Origin: Bacteroidia bacterium
GTDB lineage: Bacteria; Bacteroidota; Bacteroidia; UKL13-3
Reading direction: 5' to 3'
Length of the DNA: 64,000 nucleotides
NCBI GenBank assembly: GCA_018058135.1
Contig: JAGPCK010000004.1
Location: forward strand, 1 to 64,000
Under the pieces are notes generated by a model. That model was not told the DNA's origin and ran no database searches. It was given only the letters and a program-made list of their open reading frames with translations. The translations under genes and the position numbers were made by a program. Of this stretch, positions 34,313-44,600 are shown one piece after another (within the stretch, counting starts at the first letter, position 1; each line of letters starts with the position of its first letter).

Positions 34313-35433
34313 AAGAGAGAACTAAAATATGTCATTTATCAACCGTTCATTTACCTTTTGATACAAGGGTTTTCCACCGTGAATGCATATCACTGAGTAA
34401 AGAATATGAAGTATATCTGGTAGGAAATTACTGCAAAGACAAAATTGAATCAGGGATTAACCTGAGGGGAATTAAGCCCTACTCCAGCCGTTTAAAACGT
34501 ATTTTAATCAATATTCCTAAAGTAATGTGGAAAGGCGTAACCATCAATGCCAGATTATACCACATTCATGACCCTGAACTTATCCCCGTAGGAATCCTCC
34601 TGCGAATGATGGGTAAAAAAGTCATTTATGATATTCATGAAAACTACAGTCAGGTTATAAAACTAAAAAATTGGGTGCCATTCCCTGCGCTCGCAATTTC
34701 AGCATACAAAATTGTAGAGTGGATGGGATTAAAGGTTTTTTCGGGCATTATATTGTCTGAAGACTCTTACAAGAAATTTTACCCCAAGACTGACACCGTT
34801 ACTATACACAACTTTGCTTTTATTGATCAACTGAGGAAATTCAGGGTAGAAAACAGGCACCAAATGCCTGCACATTTGTTTTACATGGGCAGTTTGGATG
34901 AGTTGTACTGCATTATGGAAATGTTAGAGGCCATATCCATACTAACCAGAAAAGGCATAGCGATAAAGTGTACCATGTTAGGCTCCATGTCAAAAGACAT
35001 TCGAGGAAAACTAGAAAACAGTGCTGTATACAAAGAGGTGAAACACCTGATTGAATTTTTGCCGTACATGAAATCGGAAGAAGGATATGCAAAATCTCTC
35101 ACTGCCACCATTGGGTTATGTCTGGTAAATAAAAATGCCAACTCCTACGAATCATACCCCCGAAAAATGTTTGAATACATGAGCATTGGTTTGCCCTTTA
35201 TTACTTCCGACTTTCCGCTTTACAAAAATGTGGCTGAGAAGCATCAATGCGGTGTGTGTGTAAATCCCAGTTCGCCCAGTGAGATAGCAGCAGATTTAGA
35301 GAAGATGATTAATGACCCTGCTAAACGCGAACTGATGAGCAAAAATGCCATTAAAGCTGCTGAAGAGCATTTCGACTGGAAGCATGAGGAATTAAAATTA
35401 CACGAATTGTACAATACGCTGCTTACTCGTTAA
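34309..35433 (+). CDS. Family 4 glycosyltransferase
   Basis: A 374-residue GT-B enzyme. The N-terminal half has ICHLSTVHLPFDTRVFHREC and HIHDPELIPVG; the C-terminal half has YPRKMFEYMSIGLPFITSDFPLY, the donor-binding E-x7-E-like region. The start is TTG at 34309 in a TTGA overlap with the previous stop; upstream in-frame codons belong to the earlier gene. This entry is typical of glycosyltransferases in Bacteroidota surface polysaccharide loci. It ends 9 bases before the ABC permease gene. Confidence 0.85.
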   Translation: MKERTKICHLSTVHLPFDTRVFHRECISLSKEYEVYLVGNYCKDKIESGINLRGIKPYSSRLKRILINIPKVMWKGVTINARLYHIHDPELIPVGILLRMMGKKVIYDIHENYSQVIKLKNWVPFPALAISAYKIVEWMGLKVFSGIILSEDSYKKFYPKTDTVTIHNFAFIDQLRKFRVENRHQMPAHLFYMGSLDELYCIMEMLEAISILTRKGIAIKCTMLGSMSKDIRGKLENSAVYKEVKHLIEFLPYMKSEEGYAKSLTATIGLCLVNKNANSYESYPRKMFEYMSIGLPFITSDFPLYKNVAEKHQCGVCVNPSSPSEIAADLEKMINDPAKRELMSKNAIKAAEEHFDWKHEELKLHELYNTLLTR

Positions 35434-35442
35434 ATTCGCTTC

Positions 35443-36234
35443 ATGCAACGGGTCATCACGCCATATTATTCTTTATCGCAATCTGTAAGGGATATATTCC
35501 GCTTCAGAAGCCTTATCGGATTCTTCATTTGGCGCGAACTGAAGGTACGCTACAAACACACATTATTGGGAGTACTGTGGTCTGTTATGCAACCTGCCTT
35601 ACTAACGGCAGTATTGTATACAGTGTGGTACAACCAATCTGATACAAAAGAGCATTATCTTCAGCAACTGGTATGGAGCATTTGTTTATGGACCTATATC
35701 AGTAGCAGTTTAAATTATGCCATTAACAGCATTACCTCAAATGAGAAAATAATTAAAAAAAATGCTTTCCCAAGGCTTGTGCTTCCTGTGTCAGCCATTT
35801 TTGTAGCTTTGTTTGAACTGTTCATCAATTGTATGGCTGCGTTTATTTTTCTCAGCATTTACAAGCATCCATTTAACCCATCATTTGCCTTGTTAGACCT
35901 CCAATTACCTGTACTCATTTGTACAATATTATTTTCTCTGGGTGCTGGATTTTGGGTATCCTCCTTAAGTGCAATTTACAAGGATGTGAGGTATGCGCTT
36001 CCTTTTCTTATTCAGCTTGTATTTTTTGTAACACCCGTTTTTTATGAAGTAAGTTCCGATAAAGTAGTGTGGGGACAATGGGTAAATATAAATCCCTTAT
36101 CTGGCATATTTGAAGCCATCAAACACAACTACTCCATGCCTCCGCTATACAGTTGGATGTTTAGTTTAATGTTATGCATAACAGGCATTGTTTTTTTTCA
36201 GCGCAATGAATTTAAAACTAACGATTTGTTGTAA
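35443..36234 (+). CDS. wzm: Polysaccharide ABC exporter permease (Wzm-like)
   Basis: A 263-residue ABC-2 type membrane protein with six helices. The conserved N-terminal amphipathic segment is FFIWRELKVRYKHTLLGVLWSVMQPAL, and later marks are NAFPRLVLPVSAI, DVRYALPFLIQLVFFVTPVFY and NPLSGIFEAI. It forms the channel for lipid-linked O-antigen or similar glycan with the Wzt partner, whose ATG overlaps its stop by one base. Confidence 0.93.
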   Translation: MQRVITPYYSLSQSVRDIFRFRSLIGFFIWRELKVRYKHTLLGVLWSVMQPALLTAVLYTVWYNQSDTKEHYLQQLVWSICLWTYISSSLNYAINSITSNEKIIKKNAFPRLVLPVSAIFVALFELFINCMAAFIFLSIYKHPFNPSFALLDLQLPVLICTILFSLGAGFWVSSLSAIYKDVRYALPFLIQLVFFVTPVFYEVSSDKVVWGQWVNINPLSGIFEAIKHNYSMPPLYSWMFSLMLCITGIVFFQRNEFKTNDLL

Positions 36235-37427
36235 TGTCAGTCGCTTTAAAAATAGAAAACGTATCAAAAAGTTTTAAACGAAGCGGTTATAAACAACCTT
36301 ACAAAAGTTTGCGCGAGGATTTGATGCAACTGTTTGCCCGAAAAACGGAGAAAAAATTTACAGCGCTTGATACCGTTTCTTTTGATGTAAATACTGGCGA
36401 AACACTTGGCATTATAGGCCGAAACGGGGCCGGGAAATCCACCTTACTAAAACTCATATCGGGCATCAGCCTGCCTGACAGTGGTAAAATACACATTAAC
36501 GGCAGTGTAAGTAGCCTGCTGGAATTGGGAACCGGCTTTCACCCTGAGTTAAGCGGATACGAAAACATTCTTTTCAGCGGGGCTCTTTTAGGAATGAACA
36601 AAAAAGAGGTATTGGAAAAAGCGGATGAAATTATTGCTTTTGCAGGGTTGGAAGATTTTATACAAACACCCGTAAAACATTACTCCAGCGGAATGCAATT
36701 ACGGCTGGGGTTTTCAGTGAATGCTCACCTTAATGCAGAGATAATCTTAATTGATGAAGTGCTGGCTGTGGGTGATGCTGCTTTTCAGAAAAAATGTTTC
36801 TCCAAAGTTGATGAAATCAAGCGTTCAGGTAAAACTATTTTACTGGTTAGTCACCAATTGGAGCAAATTAAGAAATACTGCAACCGGGTGATTTGGATGG
36901 ATGAAGGAAAAATAATGGCCGCGGGAAATGCCGAAGAAACCTGTACGCTTTACCTGAATTCACTTACAACTGCAAAACCATTAACAGAAGCTGTTTTCAA
37001 AGGCAGTCTCACAGAAAATATACGCTTTACTACAGTAAGCATAAACGAACGGGAACAGGAACTCCGTTTCTCACCAGCACAAGAGCTTCGTTTCGCTTAC
37101 ACGTTCAAGGTAAACAATGCTTTGTTCTTCAGAAGTGCCGTAAGTGTTTTTAAAGATGATGTCAGGTTGTTTACTCTGCATGATTTTAAAGAAGCGGTGA
37201 ATACTATTGAAGGCACACATCACGTCAGTTTTACTTTACCTGCTCATTTGTTAAGACCGGGACGGTACACCATTGCATTGGGCGGACATGATGCCGAAAA
37301 TACCTATTGGATATGGGGTGAAAATGTTGCCGCCTTTACAATGGATGAAGTATGGGATGAATTAACTGACCCTACCGCTCATGGTATTTTTACTATATCA
37401 ACCGATATTAAACGAACAACGCAGTGA
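36234..37427 (+). CDS. wzt: Polysaccharide ABC exporter ATPase (Wzt-like)
   Basis: 397 residues. The ABC domain (1-240) has Walker A GRNGAGKST at 62-70, signature YSSGMQLRLGFSV and Walker B ILIDEVLAVGD. The C-terminal domain (about 255-397) is an Ig-like glycan-binding module of the Wzt type (LRFAYTFKVNN, PGRYTIALGGHDAEN) that selects a finished glycan end for export. In E. coli O9a such domains read a terminal modification. It is coupled to the permease upstream and to a GTG-start gene downstream. Confidence 0.93.
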   Translation: MSVALKIENVSKSFKRSGYKQPYKSLREDLMQLFARKTEKKFTALDTVSFDVNTGETLGIIGRNGAGKSTLLKLISGISLPDSGKIHINGSVSSLLELGTGFHPELSGYENILFSGALLGMNKKEVLEKADEIIAFAGLEDFIQTPVKHYSSGMQLRLGFSVNAHLNAEIILIDEVLAVGDAAFQKKCFSKVDEIKRSGKTILLVSHQLEQIKKYCNRVIWMDEGKIMAAGNAEETCTLYLNSLTTAKPLTEAVFKGSLTENIRFTTVSINEREQELRFSPAQELRFAYTFKVNNALFFRSAVSVFKDDVRLFTLHDFKEAVNTIEGTHHVSFTLPAHLLRPGRYTIALGGHDAENTYWIWGENVAAFTMDEVWDELTDPTAHGIFTISTDIKRTTQ

Positions 37428-38092
37428 GCAGTATTCCTAAATTAATTCACTATTGCCGGTTTGGTTATTTATCAGCAAACGAACTGCAAAATAGGTGTTT
37501 GAAAAGCTGGGAAAAGTTACTCCCTGAGTATACATTTCAACTTTGGAACGAACACAACGTACCTACTGATTCTGACTACCTGCTGAGTGCCATTAAAAAT
37601 AAAAAATGGGCCAATGCTTCCAATTACATGCGGGCAAGGGCCTTGTATGAACAAGGCGGGATATATCTGGATACTGATATCGAAATGCTGAAATCATTTG
37701 ATCACCTGCTCAATAATGAAATGTTTTTGGGTTACGAAGACGATGCCTTCATCAACAATGCAGTATGGGGAAGTATAGCACAACACGCTTTCAGTAAACT
37801 GGTAATGGATAACATTGAGCAGGATTTTGATGGCACAGAGGAGGCCAATCTGAGTTCACCGCAACTCATTACACGCCTTATTCAATCGGATGAAACAAAC
37901 AAAGCATCTATCCATCTGTATCCGAGAGAGTACTTCTATCCTATACATTGGAATAAAAAAATCCCGGAGTTGTTTACTGAAAACACCTGTTGCATCCACC
38001 ATTGGGAAGGTAGCTGGAAAGAAGTGCATAAGAATAGCTTTATCAAAAGACTTTTGAAATTTGCCGGAATCAAGCCCTCTGCCGCACATTAG
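37424..38092 (+). CDS. DXD-type glycosyltransferase (OCH1-like)
   Basis: A 222-residue enzyme of the sugar-binding DXD family. IPKLIHYCRFG and the helical motif YMRARALYEQGGIYLDTDIEML contain the D-T-D metal site. Such enzymes use nucleotide sugars in capsule synthesis. The start is GTG in a GTGA overlap with wzt (37424-37427), so it is the last coupled gene of the operon starting at 27630. The WEGSW motif near the end is typical. Confidence 0.85.
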   Translation: MSSIPKLIHYCRFGYLSANELQNRCLKSWEKLLPEYTFQLWNEHNVPTDSDYLLSAIKNKKWANASNYMRARALYEQGGIYLDTDIEMLKSFDHLLNNEMFLGYEDDAFINNAVWGSIAQHAFSKLVMDNIEQDFDGTEEANLSSPQLITRLIQSDETNKASIHLYPREYFYPIHWNKKIPELFTENTCCIHHWEGSWKEVHKNSFIKRLLKFAGIKPSAAH

Positions 38093-38175
38093 TTAGCCTT
38101 ATATTGTCTGTAGCCCTTTCAACTCTTCCTACGATGGAATTTGCACAAAAAAAAGACCTCAAAAACATATTGCTC

Positions 38176-39069
38176 CTAGGCCAAAACTGTATTGGGTAAG
38201 CCGGAAAGGTGTTTTGTTGTCAGACAAAAAATATTATCCTCTTCAGGTAAATCCGATGAGGATTGCACCTCCAGCAAAGGTGATATTTTCCGCTTGGTAC
38301 CTTTGAGTTTAAAAATACGGTACTCATTAACTCCCTTAATAAAATCAAATAAGTCATGTTGATCTGAGGTTGACAAATGTCCACACTCCAGTATAAGAGC
38401 CGGTGGATTTAGTGTACTAAGTTTGCTTCGCGCCCCTTTCAATACCTGAAGTTCGTGACCTTCCACATCAGCCTTGAGCAACTGTATTTCGCCAATCTCG
38501 GTATACGTAACTAACGGTTTCACCAATACCTCCAACCCTGATTTTTGCTTACTCTCGGGGATGAGTCCGTAAGTTCCCCGGTTGTTGATTTGATTATTTG
38601 CCATCCGCCCGTGATGCTGCGTTTCTCCCAAAGCCTCTTTATAAGGATAAATCTGAGAAAAACCGTTTAAGGCGATATTTTGCAGAAGTAACTGGTGTGT
38701 AGACGGAACAGGTTCAAAGGCGAAAACCGCACCTTGTTTACCCACAATGCGGGCAGCAAACAAACTCATTAACCCGATATGTGCACCGGCATCCACTACC
38801 TTATCATCGGGCTTTAACAAGTGTTGCATCACAAACAGGGTTCCTTTTTCATAAGTACCGGTATAGTAAATGGAGCGCTCAACAAAATTATCCTCCAGCG
38901 GATTAACCACCATACTGAAATTATAGCATGTGGTGACAACTGTAGAGCCAACGGGCGAAGGCAGCAGCAATCTGGCTAAAGCAAGTGCTGAACTACCACT
39001 GCCTTTGAAATTAAGATCATAAATATAATTCACCAATTGATGAACTGATGCGAAACGCTCACTTGTCAT
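38176..39069 (-). CDS. FkbM-family methyltransferase
   Basis: 297 residues. The FkbM-type SAM domain (about 75-260) has VVDAGAHIGLMSLFAARIVG, FAFEPVPSTHQLLLQNIALNG and LLKADVEGHELQVLKGA. Members O-methylate sugars or lipids. The ATG at 39069 is chosen because an exact -7 element lies just upstream on this strand; longer in-frame starts run into the divergent gene. Convergent with the GT at 37424 across 83 bases with no clear terminator. Confidence 0.87.
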   Translation of the reverse strand: MTSERFASVHQLVNYIYDLNFKGSGSSALALARLLLPSPVGSTVVTTCYNFSMVVNPLEDNFVERSIYYTGTYEKGTLFVMQHLLKPDDKVVDAGAHIGLMSLFAARIVGKQGAVFAFEPVPSTHQLLLQNIALNGFSQIYPYKEALGETQHHGRMANNQINNRGTYGLIPESKQKSGLEVLVKPLVTYTEIGEIQLLKADVEGHELQVLKGARSKLSTLNPPALILECGHLSTSDQHDLFDFIKGVNEYRIFKLKGTKRKISPLLEVQSSSDLPEEDNIFCLTTKHLSGLPNTVLA

Positions 39070-39078
39070 GTACAGAAA

Positions 39079-39086
39079 CAAATTTA
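39079..39086 (-). promoter_or_regulatory. Promoter -7 element for the FkbM gene
   Basis: Minus-strand TAAATTTG matches TAnnTTTG exactly and ends 9 bases before the ATG at 39069, giving a very short leader. A TTTG lies upstream, but at about 25 bases spacing. Confidence 0.45.
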
Positions 39087-39175
39087 ATGTAATATTGCAG
39101 TGTAAGCACACCAAAATTCCATTACATACAGTGCCATCAGTAAAAGTAATTATACCTTCCAAAATAAAATTTGTA

Positions 39176-39916
39176 TTGTGGTACTTATTTAAGTCGCCAC
39201 AAAGAGAGCTGGGCTGGTCAACACTTATTAGCGACCTTAGAGGAATTCTGATTTTTCTTTTTCGCAGAAAAATAAAGAATGCTCAACTACAGCCGATAAC
39301 TATATGTACTGGAATATTGAATCGTTCGCATAATTACCTGAACTATGTGATAGGTAGTTTGCAGAATGCCCCACATAAAGAACTTATAGAGCTTAGTATA
39401 TTCGACTGCGGTTCCAGCGATTTACCTGATTTTGAACAACAGGTAAAAGAACAATGGCCAGGAAAAGTATCTTTTACTACTGTGCAAACAAATTTCTCCA
39501 GGTCGTTCACTTTTAACCGTGCTGTGGAGCAGGCCTCAGGCAAAATAATTTTTTTGTGCGATGCTGATATGTCATTACCGGAAGATATTGTGGAAATATG
39601 CAACCGTCTTACAGGGGCTAAAATGGCCTGGTTCCCTATTTACTTTTATTTATACAAAAACAAACCGGCAACTACTGAAAAGGGAAACGGATTGTGGGAT
39701 CAATACGGTGGCAAGGGCTTGCTCGCCTGCCTGAAAGAAGATTTTATGAAAATGGGTGGTTTAAGTGAACAGTTTATTGCATGGGGTGGTGAGGACACTG
39801 ATTTATGGGAGCGAATGCACCGCAACAGGTTTACCATTATCCGAAATAAACAAGACGGTTTAATTCATCACTGGCACACAACGCATAACCCGAAATACCA
39901 GTACATGAATGAATGA
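39176..39916 (+). CDS. Glycosyltransferase, chondroitin-synthase-like (GT2/GT7)
   Basis: About 246 residues from TTG at 39176. ITICTGILNRSHNYLNYVIGSL begins the GT-A fold, FLCDADMSLPEDI holds the D-A-D metal site, and FIAWGGEDTDLWERMHR is the GT7-type galactosyltransferase/chondroitin polymerase motif. The start is uncertain: ATG at 39068 would abut the divergent FkbM start (39069), leaving no room for a promoter, and GTG at 39131 is also possible. The next gene overlaps its end by 8 bases. Confidence 0.8.
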   Translation: MWYLFKSPQRELGWSTLISDLRGILIFLFRRKIKNAQLQPITICTGILNRSHNYLNYVIGSLQNAPHKELIELSIFDCGSSDLPDFEQQVKEQWPGKVSFTTVQTNFSRSFTFNRAVEQASGKIIFLCDADMSLPEDIVEICNRLTGAKMAWFPIYFYLYKNKPATTEKGNGLWDQYGGKGLLACLKEDFMKMGGLSEQFIAWGGEDTDLWERMHRNRFTIIRNKQDGLIHHWHTTHNPKYQYMNE

Positions 39917-40682
39917 TATGAGGCAACCACTTGTTTCTATAGTAACTCCCAGCTACAATCAGGCAAAGTATTTAGAGCAGACTATTATTTCTGTATTGGG
40001 TCAGACTTACCCCAACATTGAGTACATTATCATTGACGGAAAATCAACAGATGGCTCTATTGAACTAATTGAACGATACAAAGACCAATTGACGTTTTGG
40101 GTTAGCGAACCTGATGACGGGCAAACAGATGCTGTAAACAAAGGACTAAAACACTGCAAAGGTGAGTTATTTGCTTTTCTGAACAGTGATGACATTTTAG
40201 AACCTGATGCTGTTGAAAATGCCGTGAATGCTTACCTGCAAAATACAACTCATGCAGTTTACTATGGACAGTGTAGCATCATTGACGAAAAAGGTACGAT
40301 TATTAAAACAGCGCATGGCGGTGAAATAAGCCATGCTCATTTGGTAAACAAAAGTATGCTCCCGCTAATTTACCAACCGGCCTGTTTTTTCAATACCACT
40401 ATTGACTTGCGCCAACCTCTGTTCAGAGAAAAAAACATGATAGATTATGAATTACTACTTTGGCTAAGCAAGCGGTATTCTTTCGCTTATCTTCCTCTAC
40501 CCTTCGCCCGCTACAGAATACATGCACAATCACGAACTCAATTGGAATCTCTTACTATTTATAGGGATAAGCTTCGTATTCAGTTGCACTACGGAGCCGG
40601 TTTAAGAGTTTACTGGAGTATGCTTAAACTAAAATTAAAAGCAGTGCTTGGAATAGTTAAATTCCCAGACGTTTCGAAATAA
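39909..40682 (+). CDS. Family 2 glycosyltransferase
   Basis: A 257-residue GT-A enzyme: SIVTPSYNQAKYLEQTIISVLGQTYPNIEYIIIDGKSTDGS at the start, then FLNSDDILEPDAV with the D-D metal site. No membrane helix is present. It overlaps the preceding glycosyltransferase by 8 bases and the convergent gene at 40657 by 26 bases. Donor unknown. Confidence 0.88.
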   Translation: MNDMRQPLVSIVTPSYNQAKYLEQTIISVLGQTYPNIEYIIIDGKSTDGSIELIERYKDQLTFWVSEPDDGQTDAVNKGLKHCKGELFAFLNSDDILEPDAVENAVNAYLQNTTHAVYYGQCSIIDEKGTIIKTAHGGEISHAHLVNKSMLPLIYQPACFFNTTIDLRQPLFREKNMIDYELLLWLSKRYSFAYLPLPFARYRIHAQSRTQLESLTIYRDKLRIQLHYGAGLRVYWSMLKLKLKAVLGIVKFPDVSK

Positions 40683-41652
40683 AATCTACTATAGGTGCAA
40701 GGTATAGCGGAACATTCCCTGTGTCATATTTTTGTTCAAAATCAGTATCCATAATCCGAGCATCATGTTTAAGAACAGCATCCAAGAAATCATTTTTATC
40801 TGCAATCAATCTACTGCCCGACTCGCGTAACAAGTCACCTAATCCCCCGGCATCATTTCCAACCACAGGTGTGCCCACCAGTATACTCTCATGTGCTACC
40901 CTGTTCCAGCCTTCATTTATCCTGATAAAAGCAACAGTATATAAAGAAGAAGCCATACGTGTAAGATAAGCCTCCGTGGGTTCATACAAAACACTGTAAT
41001 GCTCAAGCTTGCAGGCCACCTGTTCTTGCATAGTAGTGAAGTAACAGAAATAGCCTGCTTCATAAAGTTTTTTGGCTAAATCGAATATTGCTGCATCGTT
41101 TTTAGATGAATATTGACCTAAGTGCACCTGCTTTAACTTGGTGTTTGATTTATATTTCCGGTACTCTTCAACATTAAAAAAATTAGGGTAGTGAAAAACA
41201 GGCACTTTGCCTTTGAACTTAAATGAAAAGAATTGCTGCCAGTAAGGTGCAACAGTTACCACGGCCACTCCTTTTAGAGTATAACTCCTCAATATCCCAA
41301 AAAGTAATTTATAATACCATCTGAGCAGTATACCTTTTCCGTCACGCTCATCAAAATAGTGCATAACTATCAGTATAGCCTTCTTACTGAAAATGCCCCG
41401 TAGTATTGCTGAAAGTGCTAAGCGTGAAGGTACAACCAACACATCTGCTTCAGACTTTTTCCATGCCCAATAAAGTAATCCAAAGTTCTCCAACCCGTGA
41501 AAATACTTTTCCTTTCTGCTAACCTCTGATTTTACATTGGCACCTTTTTCTGAAAAATAACCGGTGAGTGAATGAAACAGGAAATGTTCATGCCTGTTAC
41601 CGCCTGTAGGAATAATCCCACTGGAGAGGTAGGCAAAGAAAACCTTATCCAT
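40657..41652 (-). CDS. GT-B glycosyltransferase, putative
   Basis: 331 residues with a GT-B look. FAYLSSGIIPTGGNRHEHFLFHSL opens the chain, and NEGWNRVAHESILVGTPVVGNDAGGLGDLL is a GT4-type donor site with the conserved glutamate. The middle is divergent. Its ATG overlaps the stop of the C25 peptidase gene by one base, so it is the last gene of the minus-strand operon. It probably acts on the same glycan as that operon's other enzymes. Confidence 0.75.
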   Translation of the reverse strand: MDKVFFAYLSSGIIPTGGNRHEHFLFHSLTGYFSEKGANVKSEVSRKEKYFHGLENFGLLYWAWKKSEADVLVVPSRLALSAILRGIFSKKAILIVMHYFDERDGKGILLRWYYKLLFGILRSYTLKGVAVVTVAPYWQQFFSFKFKGKVPVFHYPNFFNVEEYRKYKSNTKLKQVHLGQYSSKNDAAIFDLAKKLYEAGYFCYFTTMQEQVACKLEHYSVLYEPTEAYLTRMASSLYTVAFIRINEGWNRVAHESILVGTPVVGNDAGGLGDLLRESGSRLIADKNDFLDAVLKHDARIMDTDFEQKYDTGNVPLYLAPIVDFISKRLGI

Positions 41653-44600
41653 TATCTCATTAAATAAATTTTACCTGTATCCTTAACAAAGTAGCTGTCT
41701 AAAGTAGAAGCCCGATGTTTCACTTCCTGCCCTTTATAGCGAACCTGCACCTGATATAGGTATACCCCGTTAGCTAAACGGTCGCCAAATTGATCTGTGC
41801 CATCCCAGGCAAACTGCGAGATGTTATTACCTATCCTTAATGGTCCCAGCTCAGCTGATGATATTTCCCGCACAATCTTGCCTGTTAAGGTCATGATTTT
41901 AATGCGAATATTATCCGGCACATCACTACCAGTTAACGTGAATACAAACTTCATACTGGTAGTAAAAGGATTAGGATAAGGTACAAAATGAGTAATACTC
42001 GACTCATTAATTACATTAAATTTAATGGAATAAGGTTTACTACCTGATGGATTGCCTGAAGCGTCTCTTACATATACCTGCAACTCGTGTAAACCATCGG
42101 CTAATCTATCGGGGCGGAATATTACTTTTGCCTCAGTAGAATTCACTGATGCGGGTATAAAAATTACATTGGGTGAACTAAAACTAAGTACTTCCGGCAT
42201 CAACGACTTTGGCGGCTGGTAAAGTATAATAATAGAGGTAGTATCTTTTATTTTGAGGTACTGGTTATCATCTTTAGCTACAATTGTAATTTGCGGAGTA
42301 GGCGACACTATATCTCCGTTCATAATTCTTATTCCATCAAACAATACATCTACTAATGGATTAGTCTTGTCATTTTTAACCTGTATAGGAAATGATATGG
42401 AGTTATTATTAAGCGTATATTCGGGTTGAGCTAAATCATAGTTTACAGATACAACCATTGAATTTAGACCTGAAAGCCCTAAGCTATTTAGTGAGTAATT
42501 GACTACTGCTGTATCGCCTTTAGGAAGACCGGCAATACGTTTAATTTCTGACTTTATCGTTTGCCTGTTTTGGTTCACAACGGAGTATTTGACATCAATA
42601 CTATCAAATGGTTGTGTACTTATATTTTCAAACGAATACTTTAGTAGTATATCTTCTCCCTCTTGAATATTTATTTTCGGAGCCTGCAATTGCCAGCTTG
42701 TATTAACGTAACCTTCAGGTAGCGGTTCGTATGTTACCATCCAGTATTTTAACTCCGGAGGTGTTCTTACCAACTTATCATACACATTGGCTTTAAGCTT
42801 AACATAAGGATATTCAACAGCATCAATAAAACTGATATCAGCCGAATCGAGCGCATTGACGGTAAATACCAGCGAATCAGTTCCTGCTTTTGTTCTGACG
42901 AAAAAATCTATCAAAATACTGTCCTTTTCCTGATGACCTACAGGTGCAAAACTACAGTAAACATTTCCCCATGATTTGGCCGGGCCAATATATTTTGATG
43001 TAAGACTACCCTGATACCAACTGCCTTTTGCCACATATTTAGCTGTGGCAATAAAGGTATCAACAGGTGAAGGCGTAGGATTATATGTGATTTGCTCTTG
43101 TGCATCACCTGTGCTTCCACCTTTTTTGCCCACTAAGGAGAATGCCATGCTATCGTTTGTAAAACTTCGTATCTGAGCTGACCCAAGTTTTTCAATAGCT
43201 TTGTAAACTTTCTCATCCCAAACAGAAGGTTTAGCATCATATCTGGAGATAAGTGCCACATAGTCTCCCTCCTGAATAGTATCAATAAATCGGGCAAATT
43301 CATCCTGCCCTTCTACTGTAGCTGTATTGAAAGTATAATAGTAAATACCTGCAGGAGCTACTGAGATATTAAAATTAATAAGCCATGAACAATTGAGTGG
43401 ATACTTATGCGCCAATTCATTTGATAAAGAACGTTTGTCAAAAACAATAGCCAATAATCCTCCAAACATACAGTTACCTACCAATGGATTGAGAAACTGA
43501 GAGGTAGATGTTTTAATTCCCAAGTTTCCATGCCTCCATCTGGCAGTATATGCTTCAATAGTTTCATCTATCGGAACAAATTCCCACTTTCTATTTACTG
43601 TATCCATGAAAACTTCATTACCTTCAATGGATAATTGTTGATAATAGTCTGATTGCACCCATCCCTCCTTTCCGTTTTTCATGTAAGTAAAAGACGCCAT
43701 TTGCCAGCTTCCACCTTCATTAACAGGCAGGTTGAGTCTTACTCTCCAGTGAAAAACAAGGCTATCCTTATCAGGCAACTGTAACGCCCATCTGGCAAGG
43801 GATCCAACAGATGTAATTACCCCTGAAGATCTGAAAAAGGCTGATGATGGATTAAAGGAAGGAGAAGTATCTACTTCGAAAATAAATGATTCAGAACTAG
43901 CAAAAATATTTTGAGATTGCACCTTAAAATGAACATTCCTATCTGTAACTACGGCATAGTTATATGGCGAAATTATATATAATGAATTACCTGGCATAAA
44001 AAAGTTTATGCTGGCGGTATTGTTGCTCTCAATACCCTCATTGGTTTGTTGTTCGGGATCAATGGTTACTGTAAACTGATTTTGTCCGGCTGTAGTTGCA
44101 TCTTTTGATTTGATATAGAATAAAAGTGTATCAGTATTAAAAACTGGAGCAAACATTTTATTCATTAATATACTTCCACCATTAGGAAGTTTACGTTGAA
44201 CCAGCACTTTTATTGAATCTTCAACAGCTTTACCCTGATTTTTTAATATAATGGCAACAGCAAATGAATCACTTGTAGAAGATGTAGTAGATGGTGTAAT
44301 AAAAATATCAGCATTAGAAATGGTATAATCCGGTAAAGCCGGAGTGTAATGTCTATATGCGGGATCTCCCAAAAAAATTAGCTGTTGATTGTGACAATTG
44401 CTAACCTCATCGCCCGGTACTATTGTTCTAGCCATTGTAGTTCTAACTGCTTCAGCTATGGAACTGCCGTAATTGTCTTTAAAAAAGTTACTATAAAAAG
44501 CATTTGTCTGTGCACTCAGATTAGTTATAATTGATGTGTTGGAATGCGCCATCCAGCCTATAGCTCCTTTATCTTTAGCCAATATATAGGCCGCTCCGTT

